A DNA stretch of 64,000 nucleotides from UBA9848 sp003454065 (lineage in GTDB: Bacteria > Spirochaetota > Spirochaetia > Sphaerochaetales > Sphaerochaetaceae): contig CAMOXM010000001.1 of assembly GCA_946629155.1 (NCBI GenBank), positions 1-64,000 of the forward strand, written 5' to 3'. Below, one piece after another: positions 42,631 to 52,200 of this stretch. Under the pieces are notes generated by a model. The model had not been told where the DNA came from. It saw nothing but the letters and a program-made list of their open reading frames with translations, and did not search any database. The position numbers and the translations under genes were made by a program. Position 1 is the first letter of the stretch. Each line of letters opens with the position of its first letter.

Positions 42631-44658
42631 ATGAAGAAGTGTTATCTTGCATTGGCTATTGCGATTATCGGCTTGCTGTTCTCCTGCAGGCACTCCGTTT
42701 CCAATGACGCGGTCGCTCCTGTGGTGCAAGGCGGCGATACGTCATCGGATACGAAACCCGGCGACACCTTGGAGACCGGATCTGACAATTCCATCGATGA
42801 TTCCATTGGTAAAGGATCCGATGAATCGGCAGGGGCTGAGTTCGGCGATTTGCAGGTGGAAAGCGGGTACTTCATCTTCAAGATATTGGAAGACGGAACC
42901 GCATCCGTCATTGGCGTAAGCGAAGCGGGAAAAGAACAAGCTAACCTTGACATACCATCTAAGATTTCGGTTCAGGCCTCTTACTCTTCGCAGAGGCTGG
43001 CATCCAAGGACGGCGCTAATGAATTTCCTGTCGGATCGATAGGCGAAGGCGCTTTCGAAGGCAATGTGGTTTTGGCGTCGATACACATACCAAGCACTAT
43101 AACGATAATAGAGGGCAATGCTTTCAAGGGGTGCGAGAAGCTTGAGAACGTGAACATACCGGATGGCGTCGTGCAGATTAAAGCGGGAACGTTCGAGGGT
43201 TGCGGGTCTCTCGAGAACATTTCTTTGGGAAATGTGAATGATTGCGATCCTTCTGCGTTTTCCAATTGCAGCAATCTGAAGGGGATCGTTGCAATGGAAT
43301 CGGTGGCGCAAGTGCTTAGCGATTTTTTCGAAGGAGCGGATGAAAGCGAAGTTCAGATATTGCGCATAAACGCATCGGATTACTTCAGATACAGCAATTA
43401 TTACGATCATGTGAGAATAGACGGATTGACCGAGCAGGGCAAGCAACTTGAAACGATCGAGATTCCATACGAGATAGACGGCCTTCCGGTGACAGATATG
43501 CATTACGCCATATTGGAGGGTTCTAGTGTTAAGAAATTGATCATTCCTAGTTCGTTCACGACCATCCCTACCTATAGCTGCGAATGGTGCAGTACCTTGG
43601 AGGAGGTTTATCTGCCCGATTCGATGAGAACTATCGAGACTTATGCTTTCAGAGGCGATTCTTCTTTGAAGAAGGTCGTGATGATGGAAGGTGTGGAGAC
43701 GATAGATACTTATGCTTTTTTGGATTGCAGCTCCTTGCGTGATGTGGAGCTTCCGTATAGCGTCAAAAATTCTTTTGTCTATGCCTTTTTGGGCTGTCCG
43801 CTCGAGTCTATGGTCATATCCGATGACACCTATTTTGATGCATGGGGAATTGATGCGAGTAAAATATCATATAAACCTTCGAAATATATTTATGAAGATA
43901 CCGAAAGCGACATCGTCATCAAAGGCATCAACAAGGATATTTTTGGAAATGCTCAGGGCGAATTCATTGTTCCGGACAAACTCAAGGGCAAGAGCATTGT
44001 GGAAATAGCCGATTCGGCTGATTTCGACGGATGCGAGTTTACGAGCATTATCTTTCCATCGGGCGTCAGAAGAATCGGCGTCAACGCTTTCGCCGGTTGC
44101 AATAGCTTGTCTAAAGTTCGCCTGTCCGCATCGACTGAAATCTGCGATGGCGCGTTCCCTGATAATGTTGAAATAGTTAAATTGGGGGATTCGTCCGGCA
44201 AAGGTAGCGTTTCGAGTCAGAACAGCATTTTTTCGATGCACATTGATCCGGATTTGGTTCTAATCGAAACGCTTAGCCATGATTATATCATGAAATTGCA
44301 TTTCGATGAGATCGGAGAGCCGGAGGACTTGGGTAATGTCGCTGAACCGCTTGAGATATATATTCCTTACGAAGTCGATGACATTCCGGTGCGTGATGTT
44401 TTCATAGATTTGATGATACATGAATTGGGAATAGGGCTGTTTCACCACTATTTGAGTGGTCCGCGCTATGCTTCCTGGAATGATCACGGCGTTTCGGACG
44501 ATAATCAGGTTCGATGCATAATCTATCTTCCGGTGAACAAGAACATGAGCAACTGGAACATGCATATTGATTATTTGATGGAGCGCGCGGCGGAATCAAT
44601 CGCCGAAACCGGGGCGCCTATAATGGTTTACACATACTATTGCCCCGAACTCGATTAG
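42631..44658 (+). CDS. BspA-type leucine-rich-repeat lipoprotein
   Basis: 675 residues from ATG 42631 (AGGTGGTGTGGA ahead). Signal peptide with lipobox LLFSC, then an acidic Asp/Ser/Gly linker. LRR_5-type repeats follow: IGEGAFEGNVVLASIHIPST, FKGCEKLENVNIPDG, FEGCGSLENISL, and later CSTLEEVYLPDSMRTIETYAF and GCNSLSKVRL. A second type of segment (EIPYEIDGLPVTD, YIPYEVDDIPVRD) recurs between repeat blocks. Such proteins act as surface adhesins in oral and gut spirochaetes. It separates proC from proB. Confidence 0.88.
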   Translation: MKKCYLALAIAIIGLLFSCRHSVSNDAVAPVVQGGDTSSDTKPGDTLETGSDNSIDDSIGKGSDESAGAEFGDLQVESGYFIFKILEDGTASVIGVSEAGKEQANLDIPSKISVQASYSSQRLASKDGANEFPVGSIGEGAFEGNVVLASIHIPSTITIIEGNAFKGCEKLENVNIPDGVVQIKAGTFEGCGSLENISLGNVNDCDPSAFSNCSNLKGIVAMESVAQVLSDFFEGADESEVQILRINASDYFRYSNYYDHVRIDGLTEQGKQLETIEIPYEIDGLPVTDMHYAILEGSSVKKLIIPSSFTTIPTYSCEWCSTLEEVYLPDSMRTIETYAFRGDSSLKKVVMMEGVETIDTYAFLDCSSLRDVELPYSVKNSFVYAFLGCPLESMVISDDTYFDAWGIDASKISYKPSKYIYEDTESDIVIKGINKDIFGNAQGEFIVPDKLKGKSIVEIADSADFDGCEFTSIIFPSGVRRIGVNAFAGCNSLSKVRLSASTEICDGAFPDNVEIVKLGDSSGKGSVSSQNSIFSMHIDPDLVLIETLSHDYIMKLHFDEIGEPEDLGNVAEPLEIYIPYEVDDIPVRDVFIDLMIHELGIGLFHHYLSGPRYASWNDHGVSDDNQVRCIIYLPVNKNMSNWNMHIDYLMERAAESIAETGAPIMVYTYYCPELD

Positions 44659-44697
44659 AATGTTCTTTTCGAGATTGCGTCGCAAGGAGGGCGGAGT

Positions 44698-45474
44698 ATT
44701 TCCAGCATAGTGATTAAAATCGGAACGTCATCTCTTGTCAGGGATGACTTTTCGATTAACAAGAAAAACATTAATCTGCTTCTTCATTCCATAAGCGATT
44801 TGCGCGAAAGAGGCGATTCGGTGGTTCTGGTGACTAGCGGCGCAATTGTTTTCGGGATGCATGAGCTTGGCCTGAAGAAGAGACCGAAGGATGTCATATC
44901 GCGTCAGGCATGCGCCGCCGTAGGCCAATCGAAGCTGATGATAGAGTACAGCCAGATAGCCGGAATCTATGGAATCAAGGTCGGACAGATACTTCTTAAC
45001 CACGATGACTTCAAGTTCGCCAACAGGATGCGGCATCTCAGGAACACTTTGAACAAGATGTCGAAATTCGATGTGCTTCCGATCATAAACGAAAACGATG
45101 CCTTATCCGTAGATGAGATAAAATTCGGTGACAACGACACCCTTGCATCTTTCGTGGCGCCTTTGGTGCGCGCGGACATGGTTGTTCTGCTTACCGATAT
45201 AGACGGGCTCTACGATAAGGATCCCAAGGCGAATCCCGATGCCGAACTCATCAAGGACGTGCATTGCATAGACGATAGGATAAAATCCCTCGCCGCTCCG
45301 CCTCGAAGCGCTGTCGGAACTGGTGGGATGATAACCAAGGTCATGTCGGCCCAATATGCCAACGAGCATGGAATAGATCTGATGATTTGCAATTCCAAAC
45401 ACATGGGCAGGCTCGCTGAAGTCCTGAGCAAGCGCGACACCGGAACCGTATTCCATGCGGATGCGAAGCGGTAG
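44698..45474 (+). CDS. proB: Glutamate 5-kinase, apparently starting at ATT
   Basis: 258 residues counted from ATT 44698, or 254 from GTG 44710. The strong site AAGGAGG (44684-44690) is 7 bases from the ATT but 19 from the GTG, and no ATG, GTG or TTG in frame lies between. Kinase core: VIKIGTSSL, VTSGAIVFGM, INENDALSVDEIKFGDNDTL, TDIDGLYDKDP, GTGGMITKV. The C-terminal PUA domain of many ProB proteins is absent. It phosphorylates glutamate in the first step of proline synthesis. Confidence 0.9.
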   Translation: MSSIVIKIGTSSLVRDDFSINKKNINLLLHSISDLRERGDSVVLVTSGAIVFGMHELGLKKRPKDVISRQACAAVGQSKLMIEYSQIAGIYGIKVGQILLNHDDFKFANRMRHLRNTLNKMSKFDVLPIINENDALSVDEIKFGDNDTLASFVAPLVRADMVVLLTDIDGLYDKDPKANPDAELIKDVHCIDDRIKSLAAPPRSAVGTGGMITKVMSAQYANEHGIDLMICNSKHMGRLAEVLSKRDTGTVFHADAKR

Positions 45475-45483
45475 GCATGGTAT

Positions 45484-46230
45484 ATGAGACAGTACGAGGC
45501 GGTTATTCAAACATTGGAAAAACTAGGTGGAGTTGCAACGCTGGGGCAATTAAATCAAGAGGTTTTTAAAATCAAGGATTGCGAGTGGAAAACAAAGACT
45601 CCGTTTGCATCGATTCGCAGAATTGTTCAGACAAACGATGAAATTTATAAGATCAAATCCGGATTATGGGCTCTTAAATCGCACCGGAGCGAGTTGGAGC
45701 AAAGAGGAATAATTGTTGAAACTGAAATCAACAAAAATTCCGAGGGAGTTATCGAATTTAACCACACATATTATCAAGGGCTGCTCGTTTCGATCGGCAA
45801 TTTGAAGAATTTCGGAACTTTTGTTCCGGATCAGGACAAAAACAGACTTTTCTTGAGCGATAAGCTTGATGACTTGAGAACGACGAAAAAGATTCCGAGA
45901 TTTTCATACGATTGTTTTGTTTCGAGGAGTTCGACCATTGATGTGATTTGGTTCAATGAGCGTATGATGCCGGATTCGTTTTTCGAGGTCGAGCATTCGA
46001 CCGATATTCAGAACTCTTTGGAGAAATATTGCGACTTGCAGGATTTCCATACGCGGATGTTCATCGTTGCAGATGAAAGACGACATGAAGAATACAATAA
46101 AAAGTTGAGTTATCAGTCCTTTTCAAAAATAAAAGAAGGCAAACGCGTGCAGTTCCTCAGCTATGACGATTTGGAGCTGCAGTATCAGCAGGCGATAAAG
46201 TTGCAGGGCGTTCATACGCTTATTCTTTAA
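45484..46230 (+). CDS. Winged-helix plus nuclease-fold protein, orphan restriction-like
   Basis: 248 residues, ATG 45484. The first ~75 residues resemble a HARE-HTH winged helix (AVIQTLEKLGGVATLGQLNQ ... IYKIKSGLWAL). The C-terminal half contains STIDVIWFNE and FFEVEHSTDIQNSLEKYCDL, with an ordered Asp...Glu-x-Glu set as in PD-(D/E)xK-type restriction proteins that recognise a ligand or DNA via the helix domain. No methyltransferase gene is adjacent. The role (orphan nuclease, defence or regulation) is inferred. Its TAA stop is also the left target duplication of an inverted-repeat element. Confidence 0.65.
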   Translation: MRQYEAVIQTLEKLGGVATLGQLNQEVFKIKDCEWKTKTPFASIRRIVQTNDEIYKIKSGLWALKSHRSELEQRGIIVETEINKNSEGVIEFNHTYYQGLLVSIGNLKNFGTFVPDQDKNRLFLSDKLDDLRTTKKIPRFSYDCFVSRSSTIDVIWFNERMMPDSFFEVEHSTDIQNSLEKYCDLQDFHTRMFIVADERRHEEYNKKLSYQSFSKIKEGKRVQFLSYDDLELQYQQAIKLQGVHTLIL

Positions 46231-46328
46231 AGGGCACTTCTAAAAACCTGCTGTCCAGAGAGCGCCTGCGGTTTTCAGGCCTGAAAGGCATCGGGCGAAA
46301 TCGGGCTCTGAGGTTTTTAGAAGCACTT
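46231..46328 (-). repeat. 98-bp inverted-repeat element, complete copy
   Basis: Ends AGGGCACTTCTAAAAACCTG and AGGTTTTTAGAAGCACTT. TAA at 46228-46230 and 46329-46331 flanks it as a 3-bp duplication; the left TAA is the stop codon of the nuclease gene. Confidence 0.85.
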
Positions 46329-46393
46329 TAAAGTGTTTTTGGACATCAACGCCCAAATATGCTACACTATTCTGATAAAGTTTGGAGATTGGT

Positions 46394-47911
46394 ATGACTA
46401 GATTTTCGCTTTCTTTTTTGTTCGTCGCTATTGCCGCTATGGTATTGTTCGCTTCATGCTCTAAGAAACCGGCAGCTCCTGTTGTCGTGGAGAACGAAGG
46501 CGACAAGCCTTCCATTACGGTTACGAACACATCTGTGGTAACGCTCACGGCCGACCAGGTCAGTTTCGACGTTACGATTCGCGAACGCGGTCAGAATGTC
46601 GATAAGCTGACGGATGATGGCAATATCAGATCGAACAAGGTCAAGGAAGTCTTGAAGCGCTTGGGTATCGAAAGCACGCCGACAAGGCAGTTCAGCGTCA
46701 CTCCGTATTACTCTTATACGATAATTGACAAGAACGGCAATCTTTACGATAGGGATAATGAGCGGCGCGAATACAAATATCATGAATACCTCCATACTTT
46801 CGCGGTGAAATTCGAGCATGCCGACAAGAATCCGGAGCTTGTGGGTCAGGCCATAGATGCCATTCTTGCCGTTGACAGTGCGGAAATAGGAAATGTGACT
46901 TTCGGCATAACAGACAACAGGAAGGCTAATGCGGCTGTCAGGAAAGCCTCTGCGCAAGCGGTTATGAGAAAGATAAATTCTTATGCCGAAGGTTGCGGGG
47001 TCGCGGTCAAGGGAATACGCAATATGCATGAGGGAGCTTATACTCGCGATACGGGCATGGTCATGGCCAAGGCTTCCGGAGTTACTGCCAACAGGTATGC
47101 TGCCGCCGCACCCATGATGGACATGGTCGAGGAAGCCAAGATGATGGATGATGATTCCTCCACGCAAATCACCTCGGACAAGATAAGCGTAAATGCCGAA
47201 GTCAATTATACGGCGATCTTGGCTGGAAATGCGAAGAGCCGTTTGAATGTCAGGGGATTTGCGGAGATAAAGGCGACACCCGATGTGGCGGAATTCATCG
47301 TGACGGCTCGGATTTCAGGATATAACACTTCGCAGCTCGTGCGCGACGGTTCCAAGATAATCAAGGGGCTTTGCGACAGGCTGAACGGCGAATGCGAAAT
47401 GACAACCGTGCAATACAGCATTCTGCCGTATTTCGTCAGCGAGAAGAATGAGTCGCAGATCTATCATAGCGACAGGGCGAACATATTGAATCAATTCGAG
47501 TTCATTCACAGCGTTCGCATAAAGGTAATGAATTTCGATGAAGGCAATAAGCTCGGGAAAGTGATCGATTCGGTGAAGAAGAATGCGGACGAGCGCATTT
47601 CCATCGGAGGCGTGAGCTACTCCATCAGCGATAATACGAAATATTCGGACGAGGCGCGAAGCGGAGCGGCGGCCAATGGAAAGGAAAAGTGCGAAATATA
47701 TGCGGATGGCGCAGGAACGGATGCGAGCGGGGTGTTCAGCATCATCGAGAACTATTCGGCTCAGGACACCGATATAGACGGCGATGGCCTGTATTACGGC
47801 AGCCAGGGCAAAAAGATATACAAAGGCAGCGACATAGCCGAAAACCAGACCGTGATATTCCGCGACAAGGTTTCCGTCCGATCACAGCTTACGGTCACGG
47901 CCGACATCTGA
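46394..47911 (+). CDS. Lipoprotein with two SIMPL (DUF541) domains
   Basis: 505 residues from ATG 46394 (TTGGAGATTGGT ahead). Signal peptide with lipobox LFASC. The first SIMPL domain (about 30-190) starts SITVTNTSVVTLTADQVSFD. The second (about 270-500) starts LNVRGFAEIKATPDVAEFIV. SIMPL proteins are periplasmic or surface proteins of poorly defined role, linked in some bacteria to oxidative stress. Two complete domains in one chain is not the usual single-domain form. Confidence 0.88.
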   Translation: MTRFSLSFLFVAIAAMVLFASCSKKPAAPVVVENEGDKPSITVTNTSVVTLTADQVSFDVTIRERGQNVDKLTDDGNIRSNKVKEVLKRLGIESTPTRQFSVTPYYSYTIIDKNGNLYDRDNERREYKYHEYLHTFAVKFEHADKNPELVGQAIDAILAVDSAEIGNVTFGITDNRKANAAVRKASAQAVMRKINSYAEGCGVAVKGIRNMHEGAYTRDTGMVMAKASGVTANRYAAAAPMMDMVEEAKMMDDDSSTQITSDKISVNAEVNYTAILAGNAKSRLNVRGFAEIKATPDVAEFIVTARISGYNTSQLVRDGSKIIKGLCDRLNGECEMTTVQYSILPYFVSEKNESQIYHSDRANILNQFEFIHSVRIKVMNFDEGNKLGKVIDSVKKNADERISIGGVSYSISDNTKYSDEARSGAAANGKEKCEIYADGAGTDASGVFSIIENYSAQDTDIDGDGLYYGSQGKKIYKGSDIAENQTVIFRDKVSVRSQLTVTADI

Positions 47912-47933
47912 TCGGCATAAGCAAGGCGTGAAG

Positions 47934-48812
47934 ATGCGGAAAAAGGCCGGACTGACCGGCGGCATATACATAATCATATCCGCTGTTCTGTTCGGAGTGA
48001 TGCCTTTGATGACCAGAATCGTGTTCGCTCATGGCGCGAATGGTTATACGGCGGCGTTTTTCCGATATGCTTTCGGTTCAGTCGTGCTTTGGGCGTTGAT
48101 ATGTTCGGATCGCAGCAAATCGAGATTGCTGAGGATAAGCCGCAGACAGATGGCGTCGGCTGCAATATTCTCATTGTTCTATTCGATGCTGCTGGTTTCG
48201 CTTTTCCTGGCGTATTCCTATATAGATACGGGGTTGGCTACGGCTTTGCATTTCACATACCCGGCCATAGTCATCGTCTTGAATTTGGTCGTATTCAGGT
48301 CTTTCCCTGCGAAAAGGGAGATCGTCAGCTTGTGTTTGGCGATAGCAGGCGTTTTCCTCATGAATGCCTATGGCGGCGCTGCCGATGCCAAGGGCATGGC
48401 GTTTGCAATCCTGTCAGGGGTGTCGCTTGCGCTTTTCGTGGTGTTTTTCGAGCATAACAGCTTGAAGGATTTGCCTACTGTCATTGCAACATTCTGGATA
48501 AGCCTTTTAGCAGCCGCGGTCATAGGCGCCTTCATAACCATAACGGGGAATTGGCAGCTTCCTGCCGATGCGATCGGATGGGCGATGATGGTCGTTTTGG
48601 CTATTTCCACCGGAGTGGTCGCGTTTGTTTGCTTTCAGAAGGGAATCAAGACTTGCGGGGGCGTCATGGCATCCATCCTCTCCATGCTCGAACCGGTCAT
48701 AAGCCTTTTCATCGGCTGGTCGGTTTTCCATGAAAAGATGTCCGCTGCTTCCGTCCTCGCAGTCGTTTGCATTCTTTGCTCGGCTACCGTTTTGCTGGCA
48801 AAACCCGAGTGA
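47934..48812 (+). CDS. DMT/EamA-family transporter
   Basis: 292 residues from ATG 47934 (AAGG seven bases upstream; an in-frame GTG two codons earlier is possible). About ten hydrophobic helices in two EamA repeats, starting GGIYIIISAVLFGVMPLMTR and ending with MLEPVISLFIGWSVFHEKMS, a classic EamA helix-9 motif. Exporter of small metabolites; substrate unknown. Follows the SIMPL gene by 22 bases. Confidence 0.9.
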   Translation: MRKKAGLTGGIYIIISAVLFGVMPLMTRIVFAHGANGYTAAFFRYAFGSVVLWALICSDRSKSRLLRISRRQMASAAIFSLFYSMLLVSLFLAYSYIDTGLATALHFTYPAIVIVLNLVVFRSFPAKREIVSLCLAIAGVFLMNAYGGAADAKGMAFAILSGVSLALFVVFFEHNSLKDLPTVIATFWISLLAAAVIGAFITITGNWQLPADAIGWAMMVVLAISTGVVAFVCFQKGIKTCGGVMASILSMLEPVISLFIGWSVFHEKMSAASVLAVVCILCSATVLLAKPE

Positions 48813-48894
48813 AATCCGGCTTCGGAGCAAACTCTGTTAATTTTCGCTTTAGCTTACGCAATAATATCATCAGGTATTGAGGTTTTTCGGGGGG

Positions 48895-48994
48895 GCAGAG
48901 ATTTGGTTTTCGACGGGCCGGTCGCTTGAGCCTTAGGGGTGCATTTATCATGGGCGAGATCGGTTCGGACAAGGGTTCGACTCCCTTCTCTGCA
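48895..48994 (+). pseudogene. Miniature tmRNA-like (ssrA) sequence with the middle missing
   Basis: The 5' part reads GCAGAGATTTGGTTTTCGACGGG, matching the tmRNA start pattern in which a 7-base acceptor strand is followed by a GG...TTCGACGGG D-arm-like stretch. The 3' part TTCGGACAAGGGTTCGACTCCCTT then TCTCTGC is a tmRNA-type T-arm and acceptor; GCAGAGA and TCTCTGC pair perfectly. Only about 45 bases separate the two ends, against roughly 300 in normal tmRNA, so no tag reading frame or pseudoknots can be present. The G3-U70 pair recognised by alanyl-tRNA synthetase is replaced by A-U. Probably a deletion relic; a functional copy should exist elsewhere. Confidence 0.55.
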
Positions 48995-49067
48995 TTTTTT
49001 CCATGCGGATTTATTTGTTTTCGCAGTTTTGCATTTTTAGAAATGCCCTTTAGGCGTAATTTATTAT

Positions 49068-49219
49068 GGGCACTTCTAAAAACCTCAGAGACCGATTTCG
49101 CCTGATGCCCTTCGGGTCTGAAAACCGCCGGAAATCGGCAAAGGACGACGATATTCCGCTGGTTTTCCGCCTCCGAAATCCACAGGCGCTCTTCGGACAG
49201 CAGGTTTTAGAAGCGCCCT
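49068..49219 (+). repeat. Long-form inverted-repeat element (152 bp)
   Basis: Ends GGGCACTTCTAAAAACCT and GGTTTTAGAAGCGCCC. The left half is nearly identical to the 18294-18457 copy (CGATTTCGCCTGATGCCCTT), so these two form a subgroup. Confidence 0.82.
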
Positions 49220-49296
49220 GTATTGCCACTCTCGTTTGCGCGTTCTCATTTGCGCATATGGAATTTTTTGAACGAAAGGTATAAAATCTAAAAATT

Positions 49297-52200
49297 ATGT
49301 TTAGAAAAGTCGATTTGAAGGCGGATTTCCCTTCTTTGGAGAAGGAGATTCTGGATTTTTGGAAAAAGAAGAGCATATTCAAGAAAAGCATAAATGCGAG
49401 GCCTAAGGATAGGGAGTTCGTATTTTACGACGGACCGCCGTTCGCTACGGGATTGCCCCATTACGGGCATTTCGTTCCCGGAACCATTAAGGACATCATA
49501 CCGCGCTACAAGACTATGAAAGGCTATAGGGTGGAGAGGGTCTTCGGATGGGATTGCCATGGCTTGCCTGTCGAGAACGAGATGAAGAAGGAACTCGGGA
49601 TTTCCTCGAAGAAGGAGATCGAAGAGTACGGCGTCGATAAGTACAATGAGAAATGCCGCTCCATAGTCCTCAAATACACTTCGGAATGGAAAGAGCAGAT
49701 AGAGAGGATGGGCAGGTGGGTCGATTTCGAGAACGGATATCGCACGATGGACCTTCCGTATATGGAATCGATCTGGCATGTCTTCAAATCGCTCTACGAC
49801 AAGGGCTTGATTTACGAAGGCTTCAACATCTTGCCTTATTCGCCGCAGCTCGGCTGCCCGCTGTCGAATTTCGAGTTTAACCTCGGCGGATACAAGATGG
49901 TTTCCGATCCGGCGATTACGATTCGCTTCAAGGTCAAGGGCGAGGAGAGCAAATACTTTTTGGCTTGGACCACTACGCCTTGGACGCTTCCATCCAATTT
50001 GGCGTTGTGCGTGGGTCCGGAGATGGAATATGCAGAGGTGCAGGATAAGAGCGATGGCAATGTCTATATCCTTTCAAAAAGCAGGATCGGCGCATACTAT
50101 TCCAAGCGGGAGGACTATGAAATATTGCGGACGATGACGGGCGCGGATCTGGCGGGAATGAGATACGAACCCCTTTTCCCGTATTTCAAGAACCTTGAAA
50201 GCAAAGGCGCGTTCTTCGTTTTGACGGGAAGCCATGTCACCGATGAGGATGGAACTGGAATAGTTCATACTGCGCCGGGATTCGGAGAGGATGACTATAA
50301 GGTTCTCAAACCATATAAGAACATTCCGGTGGTATGCCCGGTGGACGATTCCTGCTGCTTCACATCGGAAGTTTCGGATTACGAAGGCGTTTTCGTGAAG
50401 GATGCGGATAAGGCCATAATCCAGCGCCTGAAGGATGAGGGCAAGCTGGTCAAGCGCGAAAGCATCAACCATAATTATCCTTTCTGCTATAGGACTGGGG
50501 CTCCGATAATCTATCGCGCCACGAGCTGCTATTTCGTCGATGTGCCTAAAATCAAGAAAACGATGATAAAGGCCAACAAGAAGATAAATTGGATTCCGGA
50601 GCATCTCAAGGAAGGGCGTTTCGGCAAATGGGTCGAGGGCGCAAGGGAATGGGCGATTTCCAGGAACAGGTTTTGGGGAAATCCGCTTCCTGTTTGGAAA
50701 AGCGAAAGCGGAAAATACATTGAAGTAATCGGTTCGATAAGGGAATTGGAGAAGAAGTGCGGTCAGAAAGTCACTGATTTGCATAAGCATTTCATAGACA
50801 AGCTTACATGGGAAGCGCCTGACGGAAGCGTGATGAGAAGGATTCCGGACATTTTGGATTGCTGGTTCGAAAGCGGAAGCATGCCTTATGCGCAGCAGCA
50901 TTATCCGTTCGAAAACAAGCGGAAATTCGAAGAGAACTTCCCCGCGGACTTCATTTGCGAGGGTTTGGATCAGACGCGAGGCTGGTTCTACACGCTTTTC
51001 GTGATCGCCGTAGGGCTGTTCGGCACTTCTTCCTACAAGAATGTGGTTACGAACGGCATAGTCCTGAACAAAGACGGCAAGAAGATGTCCAAGAGCCTGC
51101 GCAATTTCACTTCGCCAATGGAGATAATCGACAAATACGGGGCTGATGCGCTTAGATTCGCGCTCATGAATTCGGCGGTGACAAGGGCGGAGGATTTGAA
51201 GTTTTCAGAGGATTTGGTCAAGGACAGCATAAAGAATCTCATAATTCCCCTTTGGAACGCGTATTCGTTTTTCACGACATATGCCAACATAGACGGATTC
51301 AGGCCCGATTCCGAGAAGTTTCAGAAGCCTTTCAAAGCCGAGAATCCGCTTGATCGGTTCATAATATCCAGGACGCAGCTTCTCGTGAAATCCGTCACGG
51401 CGGCATTGGACTCCTACCACATAGAGGAAGCCACCGACGAGCTTTTGAAATTCATAGACGATTTGAACAATTGGTATATACGACAGAGCAGAAGGAGGTT
51501 CTGGAAGAACGAGAACGACGGCGATAAGATGCAAGCTTACAGGACACTTTATTATGTTCTGTTCACTTATATCAAGGTCGCTGCGCCGTTCGTGCCGTTC
51601 ATCACTGAAAACATTTATCTGAACCTGAAGGTGAAGGGTAATCCGATGAGCATCCACCTTTGCGATTATCCTGTCTGCAGGAAGACTTTCAGGGATGAAA
51701 CGCTTGAAAAGCAGACTTCACTGGTTCAGAAAGTTCTGTCTATGGCGCGCCATCTCAGATCGGAGAAATCCATAAGAGTCCGCCAGCCGCTTGCCAAAAT
51801 GTTCGTGATTTCGCGCAGCGAGGATGACTTGAACATTCTCAGATCCCAGGAGCACATCATCCGAGAGGAAGTCAATGTGAAGGGGATCGATTTCTCCGAC
51901 GACGAATCCGAGCTCGTGACTTATTCCGCAAAGGCGAATTTCAAATCGCTCGGACCCAAGTTGGGCGCCGGAATGAAAGCCGCCGCTGCCGGGATCGCAT
52001 CGCTTTCGAGCGAACAGATAGCATCGGTTGTCATGTCCGGAGAGAAAATAGCGATCAGGATTGCCGATGGCGCGGAGGTCGAGATTTCCGCGGACGATTT
52101 GGTTGTTAGCAGATCGGAGAAGGAAAACGTATTCGTAGAGACGGATGGCGGAATCACCATAGGCCTCGATTACAACCTGACTCCGTTGCTTGTCCTCGAG

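Larger units (their letters stand above)
48813..49296. other. Intergenic region with a tmRNA-like relic and a repeat element
   Basis: Holds the miniature tmRNA-like locus (48895-48994), a terminal-repeat scrap (TTTTTAGAAATGCCCTTTAG near 49034) and a long-form element (49068-49219). The short stretch 49220-49296 must hold the ileS promoter; no clear ribosome binding site precedes ileS. Confidence 0.5.

Noticed and set aside
49220..49296. A T-box riboswitch before ileS
   Set aside because: The leader is too short, and no T-box core sequence or terminator pair is present.
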